A stretch of 64,000 nt of DNA from Phorcus lineatus (taxonomy: Eukaryota; Mollusca; Gastropoda; Trochida; Trochidae), in contig OV121092.1 of the NCBI GenBank assembly GCA_921293015.1, positions 14,142,001-14,206,000 of the forward strand, in the 5' to 3' direction. The position numbers and the translations under genes are program-made. Positions 34,301-45,640 of this stretch are shown piece by piece (the stretch's first letter is position 1; the number at the start of each line of letters is the position of its first letter). Below the pieces are notes generated by a model, which was not told the origin of the DNA, searched no databases, and saw nothing but the letters and a program-made list of their open reading frames with translations.

Positions 34301-37300
34301 ATTTCTAGCATCGTCATTGAATTTCTGGAGTGCGAAGGACAACTGTTATGCTGTGGGGGTGAAGCATTTATAAACTAACGAAGTTTTGTATCATAGTCAG
34401 CAACCTTATTCACACAATCTCTGCTTCAAGTTCAGTTAGCTTTCATCGAAACCATATGGAAGTAATACAGCAAACTTCTAGGATGCCATCAAAAGTAATT
34501 AATAAGGAGGATGTCTTAAGAACTTGCATCTTGAAAAAAGGTATTGAACAAAATAAAGATATTGATCTTTTGTGATGAAACTTGTTTCAAATTATGATAA
34601 CTTGAGGCATAGCTTAATGGCGCTTTGCATCATTCAAGATGGTTCATGAAAAGTCAGTTGTGACCGAGGTGACAATAATTATCTCCTACAACAAGTGTTT
34701 TTATTCATAATTAAAAGATTTACAAATTGTTAGGTCAGGATTTTATATCAAGATAGATATTATAGCGTGTGTGTTACGATTCAAACATATTTCCCGAATC
34801 GTATTTTACTTTTAATTATCGGATTAATGTCAGCCTTTATACAACTTATAACGAAACATGAAATTCATGTTGAAAAAAGTTCAATTCTGACATGATCTCA
34901 AGCAACTAATTGTCAATGACATCAATGGTTGTTCGAGATTCTTAATTTCTTTCGAACGTAGCCCAAATATCATGCATTAAACTGGCTGCTTAATTCCAAC
35001 TTTTACAAACTTGTCAATGAAATTTCTTGAACATCTTATAAACTTATCATTTCAAAATTGATTGGTTTTATAATTTAATGTTGTCTTTTTCGACCCAAAA
35101 AAAATCGAAACGGTGTTCAAATACTATTTCATTACAGAATGTTTTTTTGTGGATCCCATGCACCTTTTTGGGTGTACAAAACTTTCCTCTTTTATTCGAT
35201 GATTGTGTTTCTTGTAAAAACGGGAAAACTCAAACTTCTTCATTATCTTATAAAATTGTCATTTCGCATTTTTGTTTCTAGGTTTAAAGTCATGCCGCTT
35301 TTGGGGAATGCCAGAATTGTTTCTGACATAACGCGCATCACTCACCTTGAAATTTTGTTTATATATGATTTCTTGCAAATTATTTCAAGTTTTTATCATT
35401 AAATTGTTTGTGAAGCAATGTTGAAGAATTCAAAGTCATCAAAAATTATGTTTTAAAAATGTTTAGCATCTGTATTGTTTATTCATTCAAATGATCCAAA
35501 GCAGTTATAAGTTAATCAAGTGATGGATCATTCCAACGGAAAGACATTCAATTATTAAAACCGATCTCAATTGCTTTAAAACAAGATGTCACATATTAAA
35601 GGAAAAATTCATGAGGCCATATAGCATCTTTAAAATCGTTTGAGATGGGGAAATGTAGTAACGGACGTTCAGTGTAAAACCGTGGTTTATCCGAAGTCTT
35701 CCAAATAATGATAAGAAATCCGACCGAAGAGAATCATTTTCGAGATAGTCTGTAAGTCAGATAAGTCTTACTCTCTCCTGAAGAGGACGATATACCATAT
35801 TGATTTTACTATTAAAGTTACACATACATGAGAACAATAATATATTTGGAAGAATTTTATTTACTTTTTCAATGATAAATTAACCTAAAAAGATAACTTA
35901 TTTTCTATTTTTGTTTAACAAAGTCATCACTAAATGCTAATTAAATATTACAAATAAATATTGAATTGAATCTTTTGGTCAACTTTTTAGATAAACAAGG
36001 ATTGAATTTTCTTCTTCTTTCAATTTTCTTTCGTGATTTTAATTTTTCAATGTTAAGCTAGTTAACATTTATTGGTCAACTTATCTTAAAACAAGTTGAA
36101 TACGTAAAGGTCCTTCAACTGTTAAAATTAACATAGCACTACTCTCAAATACTTTACCAAGCGTTTTATTTTCGCAGCACGAACTTATCAGTCTTCTTCA
36201 AGTAGGACACAACCAAACACAGGGCAGTAGAGGCTTAATGGTTCCTCATTTCCGGTTCCTTCTTTACTTCCGGTTCTTTGTTCAGAGCAGACAGGATAAT
36301 AGCAGTGAGCTAATCAATCAATCTTAATAGGTTGTCTATTTCTGGCAGCTTTTGCTCGGGGTTCAAACGCAATTTGGATACAAGGATAAATGTAAGAAAT
36401 ATCAACAATAATTTCCAGTTTAACATAACATTTTTTCAAGAATTATCATCAAAATCTTCGAAATGCTAAACAGCTTTATTGGAAATCATGCTTGAATACC
36501 TAAATTAGATGTTTGCAAACAGTGAAAATATTTCAAGGAACTATTTATAGTAGTGCATGGTTACCATTTCGGCATGGAATGCCACTTAAACCTCTTTCCC
36601 AAAGATGTGACACAAGTAATTTTATTTTCTATAACATGTAATCTCTGACTGGTGAATCACTCTCGGAGTAAGAAAACAGACCCCAAATGGGTGGTAATTT
36701 AAGTTAGTTTTACAATTAAGAACTTTTAAAAACCCAGCATAGGTCCAATAATGTAATTTTAAAGAAGACTGCCATTCATTGTCTACATGTGAACATATTC
36801 CCATCAAAACTGAACTCAGGAATATAAAACAATATTTTATTTTATAACGATAAAGACATCATCCCATGGAGTTATTTGAATAACCTAAATGCTACACCAC
36901 ATCGTATCCTGTTATCATAATGTCTCTAATCATAATGTCGGCTGGGCCGTGGGGCATTGGCTTCTGAATAAAGTCTGAATGTATGGATGTTATTTTATTT
37001 AAGGGTTTCCTATTTCTCTTCATGTTTCATGCATCGATGTCTGTCATGTATAAAAGTTTTTACTACTATATACCATAAAAATGATGGAGGAAACGACACT
37101 TTATTGATTTCTTCTTACAAGCTGAGCTCCGAGTGCATTATGTAAGGACAATTACACTCTACGAGTTCCATTATCTGGATAATTTGCCATACCGTAAATT
37201 CTATTATATGGATACTTATACCAAACTTTGAAAGGTATATCCGGCCATAAAAATTTGTTGTCTGTACTTATATGTTCGTAAGAGGGACATTCGAAATAGC

Positions 37301-37720
37301 TTTACTCCATTTGTCTTGCAAACATATATTGATATAGTTTATTAACTGCAAAAATGTTGAATAAATCTCCGTAGAGAGCCAACGATCTTTTATCGACAAT
37401 AACTATTCCGAAGGTATAGACCCATTTTGAAAAGAAAGGCAAAACAAGATGTGATCGGATCTCAAATATCTCGAACAGACAATCAGGGAAAAGGAACGTT
37501 TGCCACCATTGTCCCTAGCCGTTCTTAATGAAATGAGGGAGATACATGAGCTTATTTTTATCATTTGGCATGCACGTCACATTTCATATCAATGATTATT
37601 GAAAGTGGTGGTGTTGACCACGAAAAGGTCTCCTGTGATACAGCTGAATAAAAGGCAAGTTGCCTGAGATAAAACCAAATTAAAAAAAAAAGTGGTGTCA
37701 GTGTTTCTGTTTTACCGCGA
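31303..37720. other. Gene-poor AT-rich stretch
   Basis: I find no exon or RNA gene. A 28-bp sequence starting attggttttaaattaaatat occurs identically at 31492-31519 and 34168-34195. A block at about 34036-34061, ending ccttttaagaatacc, resembles one arm of the hairpin at 55067-55130. Open frames such as 35078-35402 have no domain and ordinary AT-rich composition. Confidence 0.4.
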
Positions 37721-37726
37721 AGATAT

Positions 37727-37842
37727 AGAGAATCTCACCCAAGTGTCTTCTGATATCAAATAGATCAACACGAGTTGATATATTTGATATATAGATCAAC
37801 ACGAGTTGATATATTTGATATAAGAAGACACGAGGGTCAGAT
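37727..37842. mobile_element. Small palindromic MITE with internal duplication
   Basis: gaatctcacccaagtgtcttct at the left returns inverted at the right as agaagacacgagggtcagattc. Between them the block agatcaacacgagttgatat followed by atttgatat occurs twice in tandem and is itself partly palindromic (caacacgagttg). Confidence 0.6.
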
Positions 37843-37939
37843 TCTTTTTATCCTCATAAATCATTTTTCATTTCGATTCCGTGAAAAATGTGTATTTCTG
37901 AACACTGGACTACTCTAAGACTCTCAGTGGAGTGATATA

Positions 37940-38020
37940 GCATTGTGACGTCATCATGTTTATGACGTCATAGCATTGTGATGTCATAACTTGATGATGT
38001 AAAACAATTGTGATGTCATG
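37940..38020 (+). promoter_or_regulatory. Cluster of CRE-like sites (possible regulatory patch)
   Basis: Two perfect cAMP-response-element palindromes, TGACGTCA, are at 37946-37953 and 37963-37970, followed by two TGATGTCA variants at 37979-37986 and 38011-38018. The repeated cattgtga(c/t)gtcat word suggests local duplication. A CREB/ATF-bound enhancer is possible but no gene start is adjacent. Confidence 0.3.
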
Positions 38021-38184
38021 AACTTGACTGTAATATGGCATTGTTCAAAATCTACTGTCAAAACGATATCTCTTAGGAGATATCACTTGATCTTCCACAA
38101 GCGATATATTTCCTGTGGAACAGTTTTGGATGATAAAGACAAGATTGGGTACAATGATCTATGAATTGTAATAGTGACAAGACT

Positions 38185-39170
38185 TTAAAGGCCGGGATCC
38201 GCCACTATACACGGTGTTGGCGTGGCCAAGTTGACCTGAAAAAACCTGCACCTTGAAGGGAAAATTTTGGGTACCTATGTTCAAAGTGGAATAAATCAAA
38301 ATCTTCTTCATGGAAAGTTATCATATTTACACATTACATCCTTGACAATTCAAAGAAGGGTAATTCCTAAACATATTTGATCCAAAGTAAAAACTAAAAG
38401 AGTACTTTGACTGCATTTACTTCATTATTGTTTCCAAATTTGAATTAACTCTGTAAATGTCACGTGACTAGATTCTTATCACTACCATACCGAACAAGTC
38501 TGTTAGTGGAGGAAAAGATTCACAGTGTCAGATTTCACTGCCTTCCCAACCCGACTGGGAAATCAAAACCTCCCCCATCCCATATGTCCCCCAAATATTT
38601 AGCTATGGTTGTGGGGATAAGCTATATCGACTTTTGTATGAAAAGATTATTGTGACAGGAAATGGTTTTATACAATTTTGTATAACTTTTGTCAACAATA
38701 GTGAAATATTCACTTCAAATATATCCAAACATTGTTAAAAGGCTATGATTGTTTTGAATTTTTTTTTAACAAAATGGTAACAAATACAGTTCCTTGTTAG
38801 GTAATTAGTTAATTCTTTAATTAAAGATCTCATTAAATTAGTGTTGGTCATCTCAATAAATATATTAAACTTAATATATTGATGATAAAATCAGCTTATC
38901 ACACAAAATCAAATTTCATGTTTTATAACTTATGGGTTTGTTCCTTATTAGTATGCACTGAAACTGAATAGTCTACTACCAGCCACAAGTTGTAGTAAAG
39001 TTTTGTGACCTTTGACCCTGTTGAGCTCTGCCAGGCACCAAAAAAACCGTTACTGCCCTGTCACTCAAACACTGACTATATCTTCTGTTTATGGAATCAA
39101 CCAATCACAGTGAAGATGACAAAGATAAGAAACCCATGGGTTTTTTGGAGGTTTGGATCCCGGCCTTTAA
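38185..39170. mobile_element. TTAA-flanked non-autonomous element, family B (986 bp)
   Basis: The termini are TTAAAGGCCGGGATCC at the left and its exact inverse GGATCCCGGCCTTTAA at the right. TTAA is again at both outer edges. No transposase-like frame is present; the small frames at 38464-38655 and 39005-39214 have no recognisable domain. The end structure resembles family A (TTAAAGAGCC) and family C (TTAAAGGGGCA) in this window. Confidence 0.75.
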
Positions 39171-39218
39171 GAAGGGGTCAAAATGACATGGAGAAATGGC
39201 GTCATCTTTGTTAGGGTG

Positions 39219-39355
39219 ACCCGTTGTTTCCGCCCTACATCAAAAACATGGTAGAAACTATGTGTTACGACCATGATGATGTCGCACTGTTGGACTTCAT
39301 TCTTTAACATGGATTTGACTCGTTTCATGAAACAAACCAGTTTCATGACAAAAGG
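39219..39355 (+). repeat. Direct repeat, copy 1 (partner at 39781-39920)
   Basis: The segments share acccgttgtttc, cctacatcaaa, tggacttcattctttaa versus tgaacttcattctttaa, and catgaaacaaaccagttt, in order, about 560 bp apart. Similarity is around three quarters by eye. A local segmental duplication or two fragments of one repeat. Confidence 0.6.
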
Positions 39356-39394
39356 ACATGAACATTAAGTGTATGACCTTTGCAGAAATGGATG

Positions 39395-39490
39395 ATTATA
39401 ATAATAATATAATAATAATCAAAGGTTTTCTATAGCGCTCATATCCACACCAAATACATGCTCAAGCGCTTCCTGCATTACTACCCTGGT
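39395..39490 (+). repeat. ATA microsatellite plus interspersed-repeat-like sequence
   Basis: A (aat)n run at about 39397-39419 is followed by tctatagcgctcatatccac and ctcaagcgcttcctg. That combination resembles the 3' end of a common invertebrate interspersed repeat. Recognition is from general experience and is weak. Confidence 0.3.
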
Positions 39491-39780
39491 CTAACCCAAG
39501 CTGCAATGATAGTGACGACCACATCAGGCCAAAAATAGAAACTAAAGATATACCTTAAATCTTTAGAAAAAATGAATAATATGAGTTTCGTCGTTTAATG
39601 ACATTTTATTTCTTAAAGAATTGCTGTGTTATTTAACGTTTTTTCTCCTGATTTAACTTTTTCGAAGCCTTGACTACAAAATAGAACGGACGACACGTAT
39701 CACCATGCTCCACGCAAAACCAGAGAAAAGTTACAGAAAGCTTTTAAAGAGGAAAAAAACGTTTCATTTGGAAAAGATTT

Positions 39781-39920
39781 ACCCGTTGTTTCATTCCTAC
39801 ATCAAAGAGGTCACCTCGCATGGAAATCTGTGTAACTCCATGGTGATGGCACTGTGTTGAACTTCATTCTTTAAAATGTATTTGACAGGTTACATGAAAC
39901 AAACCAGTTTGATGACACAA
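39781..39920 (+). repeat. Direct repeat, copy 2
   Basis: Partner of 39219-39355; see that entry. Confidence 0.6.
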
Positions 39921-40065
39921 TGAATACAGGCCTAAAACATCATCAAGTGAAAGACATCTGATCCGGATTGATTGCTAGATTATTTGTAATATCTACTATA
40001 ATTAATGTGTACAAAGTTAGGAATGACAAGCGTCCGAAAGGCATCATGCTACCCAGTAAATCGAG

Positions 40066-40277
40066 GTAAGGTGAGGTGATCTGGGTTTAATGTCGCTTTC
40101 AAGAGTATTTCACTTATATCACGGCTGCTAGAATAACATCAGGGAGAAACCCGCAATACTATTGTTGTTAGAGAGAACCATGTATGGTACTGCGCTGAAA
40201 TTCAGTTAAGGATATACCAAAACTTACTATATGTAGAACAGTTCTTTTCTGCAGACAAAGTTGCTGAGCCCCTGGCG
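40066..40277 (-). mobile_element. Old truncated tRNA-derived SINE
   Basis: It matches the tail and body of the SINE at 16773-17092 (tttcaagagtatttcactta, cggctgctag, gtagaacagttctt, gcagacaaagttgctgagcc) with an internal deletion and many substitutions. The match stops just before the tRNA head. The oldest of the four copies seen. Confidence 0.75.
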
Positions 40278-40673
40278 AGACCACAAACTATTTGTCAGCC
40301 ATACCACTTTTTATTCTGAATATCCGCAATAACCTGATGATAAACGCTTATCATTTACAACTTATACTAATACAGAATACTAATACATTATGGGAAATTT
40401 TTTGGTACATTTTTACCAAATTGTTGGTAGGACATACATCACATTTTTAAAAAATATCATTGCAATATTTTTTTATTAGCTTTATGAAAACAGGGCCCTG
40501 TTATTTCAAAATTTTGGATGAAAGGCCAAGATGTTACAGTGTAAAGTGTCGGCAGATCCCGGGCGACTACAGTTCAACAGTTCAACACACTTAACATTTA
40601 AACCTCACCAATGGAGGCCTATAATGTAGACATATCTGCATGATTTGATATAGCTCAAATACAATTGATAAAA

Positions 40674-43334
40674 CTAACTAAAAGAGCCCCCATCCCTCAC
40701 ATCAAAACGCAAAAGGTCCGCCTGGAGAGCATGTAGCTCTGAAATCCTGGCTGCGGACCCCATTGCCACCAAAAAGGCGGTTTTGATGGTGAGACGGAGG
40801 ACGGTTGTCTCCGTCAACGGTTCATAGTGGTCAGACTTAAGATGGTTGAGGACCACCGCTAAGTCCCACTCTGGGGGCCTGAGTTTCATCCGCCCGTCCA
40901 CATTCCGGTAGGTTCTTACGAGCTCCTTGAGGACCGAGATGTCCAACTGGGGGTCTCGCTTCCTAAGCACGGACATTATCGCTGCCAGATTGGTGTTAAT
41001 GGACGAGGCTTTAAGCTTCCTCGTCTCTCGCAGGTAGACCAGGTACTCTGCAACCTGCGGGACCGTAGCTACCTGGACATCGTACCCCTCCTTGGCGCAG
41101 AAAGTCACGAAAGCCCCCCACTGAGCGTCATAGAGATTCCTAGTGGAGGGCCTCTGGGAAGTCGCCACCGCCTCGGCAACGGATTTGGAAAAACCCGCCC
41201 CCGTCAGGCCTCTCTGGAGACAAACCAAGCGTGAAGCTGTAGAGCCTGGGGGTTCTCGTGAACCCGCCCGCTCGGTCTGCTCGACAGCAGGTCCCACCTC
41301 AGAGGGAGGGGGACCGGGTCTTGGCGGCACATCCTTCGGAGGGGAACGTACTAGGTCCTGGCTGGCCACCGCGGCGCTATCAACAACAGTTGAAGAACTC
41401 GAGTCTCCTGTATCTTCTCCACCACGAGGTTCAGGATGGCGGGAGGGGGATAGGCGTAGGCAACCATCCCCTCCCATTCTAACGCGAGCGCATCGAGAGC
41501 CCACACGGTAGGGTCCGGTACAGGAGACTGGTGGTTGAGCCGAGTCGCGAAGAGGTCTATGTGAGGCTTGCCGAACCTCAGACACAGACTCTCGAACACT
41601 CTCGGGTGCAGCATCCACTCTGTTGATGGAGGTTTGTCCGGGCGAGACAAGGCGTCCGCTAGGACGTTCTTGGCTCCCGGGATGTGCACCGCGCGGAGAG
41701 AGAGTCCGAGACTGTCTACTAGCCGAAACAGCTCCAACACCAGTTGCAGAAGCGAGTCTGCTTTGGTCGAGCCTTGCTTGTTGATGGCCCAGGCCGCCGC
41801 TGAGCTGTCCGTGTGAACACACAGGATCTGCCCCCGCAGGCGACCTGACCAATGGTCGATTGCTAGACGAATCGCGTCTAGCTCTAGGACGTTGATGTGG
41901 CGTCTCACTTGGGTTGATGACCACACCCCCGCCGTCTGCTCCGTATCGAGATGGGCTCCCCACCCTTGGGTGGAGGCGTCCACAAACAGATGACATGTTG
42001 CTGGCGGTTCCCTGAGGGGGACCCCCACCAACACGTTGGACTCCTGCTGCCACCAGGAGAGGTGGTGTCTGAGTCCCGAGGGTAGAGAGAAAACGTGATG
42101 GCACGCCTTCTCTCTGACGTGAACGTTTACGAAGATCTGCAGGGGCCTGAGCTGCAACCTTCCCCTTCGGGTGAAGTGTTGGGTCGCACTCAAGAACCCT
42201 AGCAGCCTTTGCCACTTGCGTAGCGACAGAGGCCCCCGAAGCGCTAGCTCCAGGAGATCTCGGTAACGTCCCATTCGTTCCCGGGTAACGAAGGCTTTGT
42301 AGATAGCGGTGTCCAGGCGGGCGCCCAGAAACACCAAGGACGTCGTCGGCAGCAGGTCTGACTTGTCTAGATTGACTAGCCACCCCAGCCGCCTGAACAA
42401 CGCTATCACAAAGTCCCGTTGAGCTTCCAGAATAGACGGGGATCTGTTGTGACCGAACCCGTCGTCCAGGTACATCGCAAACTGTACGTCCACTGTGTGG
42501 AGATATTGGACGATGGGCTGGGTCACGCGAGTGAACAGCCACGGAGCCGACGAGATCCCGAACGGAAGGACGTTCCACTGAAAGTGGCGACCCGCTAGGA
42601 CGAAGCGGAGGTACCTGCGATCCCCATGATAAATGGGGATGTGCAGATACGCGTCCTATCATCGAGTCCGAGGGCTCCAGTAATCGCATTACTGACGGCA
42701 CTGTCAAGAGACGAAAATATGGCGGCGGATCTAGGAAGGAGTAGTTGAACTCCTTCATGTCGTGGATCAGCCGCCACTTCTTCGGGTCTCGCTTCGGTCG
42801 GATGAAGACCGGAGAGTAGAAACCTGGTGCAAGGTCCTGGAGCGGTAGTTCCTCCACCGCCCGCTTGGAGATGAGCGTCTCCACCTGTTCCAGAGTCAGC
42901 GCGAGCCGATCGGGCTCCAGCGGCCGCTCTGTAGGAGAACAGGTCAGCGGGGGGCGGCGTAACACGGGAATGCGGAACCCCCGCTCCAGGATATTGCAAA
43001 TGAACGGGTCCAGACCCAACTGTCTCCAGTTGGGCGCGAATCGCGCGAGACGGCCTCCAACTGGTGCGTCCAGAGGTGGGACCACATGCGGCGGTAGGTC
43101 CGGAGGTACCCAGTCATTGTTTCTTGGGGGTACCTCCGTAGGCACGACCTTTGAGGCGTTGGTTGCCTTTCTTGGGAGTGCGCTTGGGGGAGGGGCCGGC
43201 ATTGAAGTCGGGACTTCTGTCCTGCCGACTTCTCCCCCCGAGAAATCACACTCCTCCCGTCTTCGTAGGGAAGGAGGGCCCACCTCCACCCTTCTTCTTA
43301 GGCGTTGTCGTCTGGGCAGATACTCTGCCCCCAC
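40674..43334 (-). pseudogene. DIRS pol: RT, RNase H and tyrosine recombinase, with several breaks
   Basis: The N-terminal RT part is in the frame starting at 43334 (FYSPVFIRPKRDPKKWRLIH at residues about 172-191). At about 42656, just after LEPSDSMI, the homology jumps one frame (DAYLHIP begins at 42655). A few residues are lost there, including the first catalytic Asp of RT motif A. The second frame carries the YLDD active site (about 42472-42461) and RNase H motifs (FVDAS, LELDAI, HTDSS, LADALSR). It ends at TAG 41351-41353, which sits where related proteins have Trp, so it looks like a point nonsense mutation. Homology continues in that frame to about 41215, then moves back to the first frame for the recombinase (RPSTRNLYDAQW, then AARISELHAL with the first catalytic Arg). 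The C-terminal HxxR and Tyr are absent. Non-functional. That the first frame stays open throughout is a side effect of high G+C. Confidence 0.85.
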
Positions 43335-44889
43335 CAGCGGCCAGTCTGTTTGTTAGCTCTTGTTGTTGGCTTTCCTGCCGCTGGCGAAGAGCCCCCGCGA
43401 CTTGCCCGTCGAAGAGGGTAGAGGAAGTCCCAGGAGCGGACCTCAGTCGGTTCCGGAGCTCCGCCGGAAGGTTCGTCCGCGCCAGGAATCCATCGCGCCT
43501 GAGATTCGTCACCCCCGCTGAGATGCGAGAGGCAGACAGCATCATCTGCGCGAGATTCCCGGCCATGGATCCAAAGCCACGATAGAGAGCCTTGGCCCCT
43601 TGCTCCATGCTCGCCTCGTTCGCGAATGCTGCCATCGCTTGGCAGGCGTGCGCGACGTGGTTGGCCAGCCCCAAGATGCTCCTTGCTTCCTTGTCAAGGT
43701 GTGACAAGTGAGCATCTGACACCTGGTGAGGTGTGGCAGGGGCCGCCACTCGCCGGATGTCGTCGTCCAAGGCGGGGGGAGAAAAGGGCAAGGAACAGCC
43801 ATGTACTGGGAGGCCAGATCGGACCTTGTCCGATAACACCAGGGGGGGCAAGAGACGACCCGGCGCTGCAGCTGCAACGTTGGAGTCGAAGTCTCTGCCT
43901 GCCGCCTGCAGGAGCCTGTGCGCCGGAAGCGCCAGCTGGCGCTGCGTCGGCGTCTCCTCCTCCGCGCAGAAGGTTTCCAACCTGGCCACCCTAGTCGAAG
44001 AAGGTTCTTCCTCCAACTCCTGAACGCTTACCTGACACCAATCAGCGATGGCAGTCAGGCGGTCTTTTAGATCGGGAGCGTCGTCCGCCATGGTCACAGC
44101 CGTGACAGGCGGTGGGGGAGTCACGTTCCCCCGCCCAGGCGTTCCTTCATCCTGGCCTCGATCAGGAGTTGGGGAAGAGTCATGATCCGAGGGGGTGGCG
44201 GCGGGAGAAACGACCACCACCCTCCTCCTCTTAGGAGAGGACGGCGCCTCAGGGGAGGGCGGGGATGAAGTAGTCCCCTCCTCGACCCTGGGCCGCTCGC
44301 GTTCTCTGGACTCGAACATGGATACGACCAGATCCTTCACTGAGGACATGATATCGTCCGTCAGCTTCTTCTGGTCGAAGGCAACTGGGGAAGCGGGTCT
44401 CGACCTCTTCCTCTTCTTATGTTTCCTCTTCCTCCTGGCGGCCCGGCGGCCCGGGGAAGAGGCAGTGTCAGGGGAGGATCTCCTGCCAGGAGATCGCTCT
44501 ACCCCGCTAGAGGGAGGAGAGGCGACCGGCGCATCCTCAACCGGCGACACGATCTTATCGGACCCGCCGCCTGTCTCCGACAGGTCAAATTCCGCGGCGT
44601 CCTCCGAAATGACAAGATCTGAGTTTTGCGCGACATCCGCGCCCTTGGAGGCGGTAGCTGAGGAGGACGCAGAAGGCCGCCTAGTGGATCTGAGTCTCTG
44701 CTGAGACTCCGACTTCTTTACCGCGGCGCGGTACTCTCTGTGCTCCGCCGGGGAAAGGTGTTCACATTCCCTGCACCTGTCCGACTCGGCGCAGAGATTC
44801 CGACACAGGCGGCAGAGAGAGTGAGGGTCGAAGCGCGCCGACTTCCTGGACCCACACCCTCCACAAAACCCTGAGAAGGGGTTGGACAT
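43246..44889 (-). CDS. DIRS gag-like ORF1 protein
   Basis: An open frame of 547 codons from Met 44889 (an in-frame Met at 44943 would add 18 residues). The N-terminus has paired cysteines (FCGGCG, LCRLCRNLC, RCRECEHL), a zinc-binding module seen in animal DIRS ORF1 proteins. A low-complexity Ser/Pro/Glu-rich region follows, with a strongly basic tract (RRAARRKRKHKKRKRSRP) that could bind nucleic acid or direct nuclear import. The C-terminal half is more globular, with helices around the segment with LSHLDKEARSILGLANHVAH. It overlaps the pol frame by 89 nt in another frame, as expected for this element type. No stop or shift is visible, in contrast to pol. Function as particle-forming protein is inferred from position. 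Confidence 0.75.
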   Translation of the reverse strand: MSNPFSGFCGGCGSRKSARFDPHSLCRLCRNLCAESDRCRECEHLSPAEHREYRAAVKKSESQQRLRSTRRPSASSSATASKGADVAQNSDLVISEDAAEFDLSETGGGSDKIVSPVEDAPVASPPSSGVERSPGRRSSPDTASSPGRRAARRKRKHKKRKRSRPASPVAFDQKKLTDDIMSSVKDLVVSMFESRERERPRVEEGTTSSPPSPEAPSSPKRRRVVVVSPAATPSDHDSSPTPDRGQDEGTPGRGNVTPPPPVTAVTMADDAPDLKDRLTAIADWCQVSVQELEEEPSSTRVARLETFCAEEETPTQRQLALPAHRLLQAAGRDFDSNVAAAAPGRLLPPLVLSDKVRSGLPVHGCSLPFSPPALDDDIRRVAAPATPHQVSDAHLSHLDKEARSILGLANHVAHACQAMAAFANEASMEQGAKALYRGFGSMAGNLAQMMLSASRISAGVTNLRRDGFLARTNLPAELRNRLRSAPGTSSTLFDGQVAGALRQRQESQQQELTNRLAAGGGRVSAQTTTPKKKGGGGPSFPTKTGGV

Positions 44890-44949
44890 AGCCCCACGCT
44901 CACCCTTGGGGGGGCGCCTGACTGGACAGCGCCGGCGCTGCACGGGGAC

Positions 44950-45300
44950 AGCACACTACGCACGAGCCAGACGCAAGCGAGCGCCAGCCGATCAGCGCTA
45001 GCGGGAGGCGGGGCCGCCTGAAACGCAGGCGATAAACTCTAGAGGCAGGCGGTAGAGCGCCTGACGCGCAGGCGAGCAGCGCTAGTAGAAGGCGGTAGAG
45101 CGGTCTGTCGAGCAGGCGGCCAGCGCTAGCGGGAAGCGGTAGAGCGCCTGACGCGGCAGGCGGCAGAAACTCCAGGCGGTCAGACGCAAAGCCTGAAGCC
45201 AGCGCGGGCGCTAGGCGGTAGGCGCTACCAGGCGGCAAGCGCACAGCTAGCCAAGCGCAGAAGAGAGGCGGTAGACGGGAGGTCTACCGCTAAACCAGCC
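44950..45300 (-). repeat. G+C-rich repetitive leader of the DIRS element
   Basis: Words such as gcgctagcggga, ggcggtagagcgcctgacgcg and caggcggc recur with variation through this stretch, making a diverged tandem array upstream of ORF1. Short frames on both strands here are low-complexity translations. Confidence 0.65.
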
Positions 45301-45640
45301 AAACACGGGGCTGAACGACCCAGCACGCAACGCACGTGCGGTCCGGGTAGCCGAAATCGACAACAGCTGACTGAAGTCAACTGCTGACAAAACCGGCAAG
45401 GAGACAAATAAGCACAGGTCCTGGATACTCCACAAGAAGTAGCCGAACCCAAACACGACAAACAGTCGAGAAATCACACAGGTGAAAAAGGTTTAATCAT
45501 ATAACAGTCGGAAATCGCTAAGCTATCAAGACACGTCTGCACTTGATGGCCGACAGAAAAGCAATGATGACGTAGGGTTAGCCACCTGGTGGCGAGTATT
45601 CGATGCAGGCTAGAGCAGCGATAACTCTGTCTTTACTCTG

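Larger units (their letters stand above)
40678..45640 (-). mobile_element. DIRS-type tyrosine-recombinase retrotransposon (3'-truncated)
   Basis: A sharply G+C-rich block in AT-rich surroundings. Read on the minus strand it contains, in order, a 5' repeat-rich leader (about 45640-44950), a gag-like ORF, and a pol region with DIRS-style RT, RNase H, a DIRS-specific C-terminal extension and a tyrosine recombinase core. There is no aspartic protease and no DDE integrase, which separates it from Gypsy and BEL elements. The element stops inside the recombinase, where AT-rich host sequence resumes at about 40678, so the 3' terminal repeat is missing. The right boundary is approximate: G+C drops near 45490, but tgatgacgtaggg-type sequence up to about 45640 may be terminal repeat. 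Confidence 0.85.

Noticed and set aside
41143-44704. Many + strand open frames of 67-169 codons
   Set aside because: They are antisense shadows of the DIRS ORFs; high G+C removes stop codons. Composition is Arg/Gly/Pro-rich with no domain.
40678-45640. Recent horizontal transfer of a foreign gene block, suggested by the G+C jump
   Set aside because: The content is a retrotransposon; high G+C is a property of the element and needs no foreign donor to explain it.
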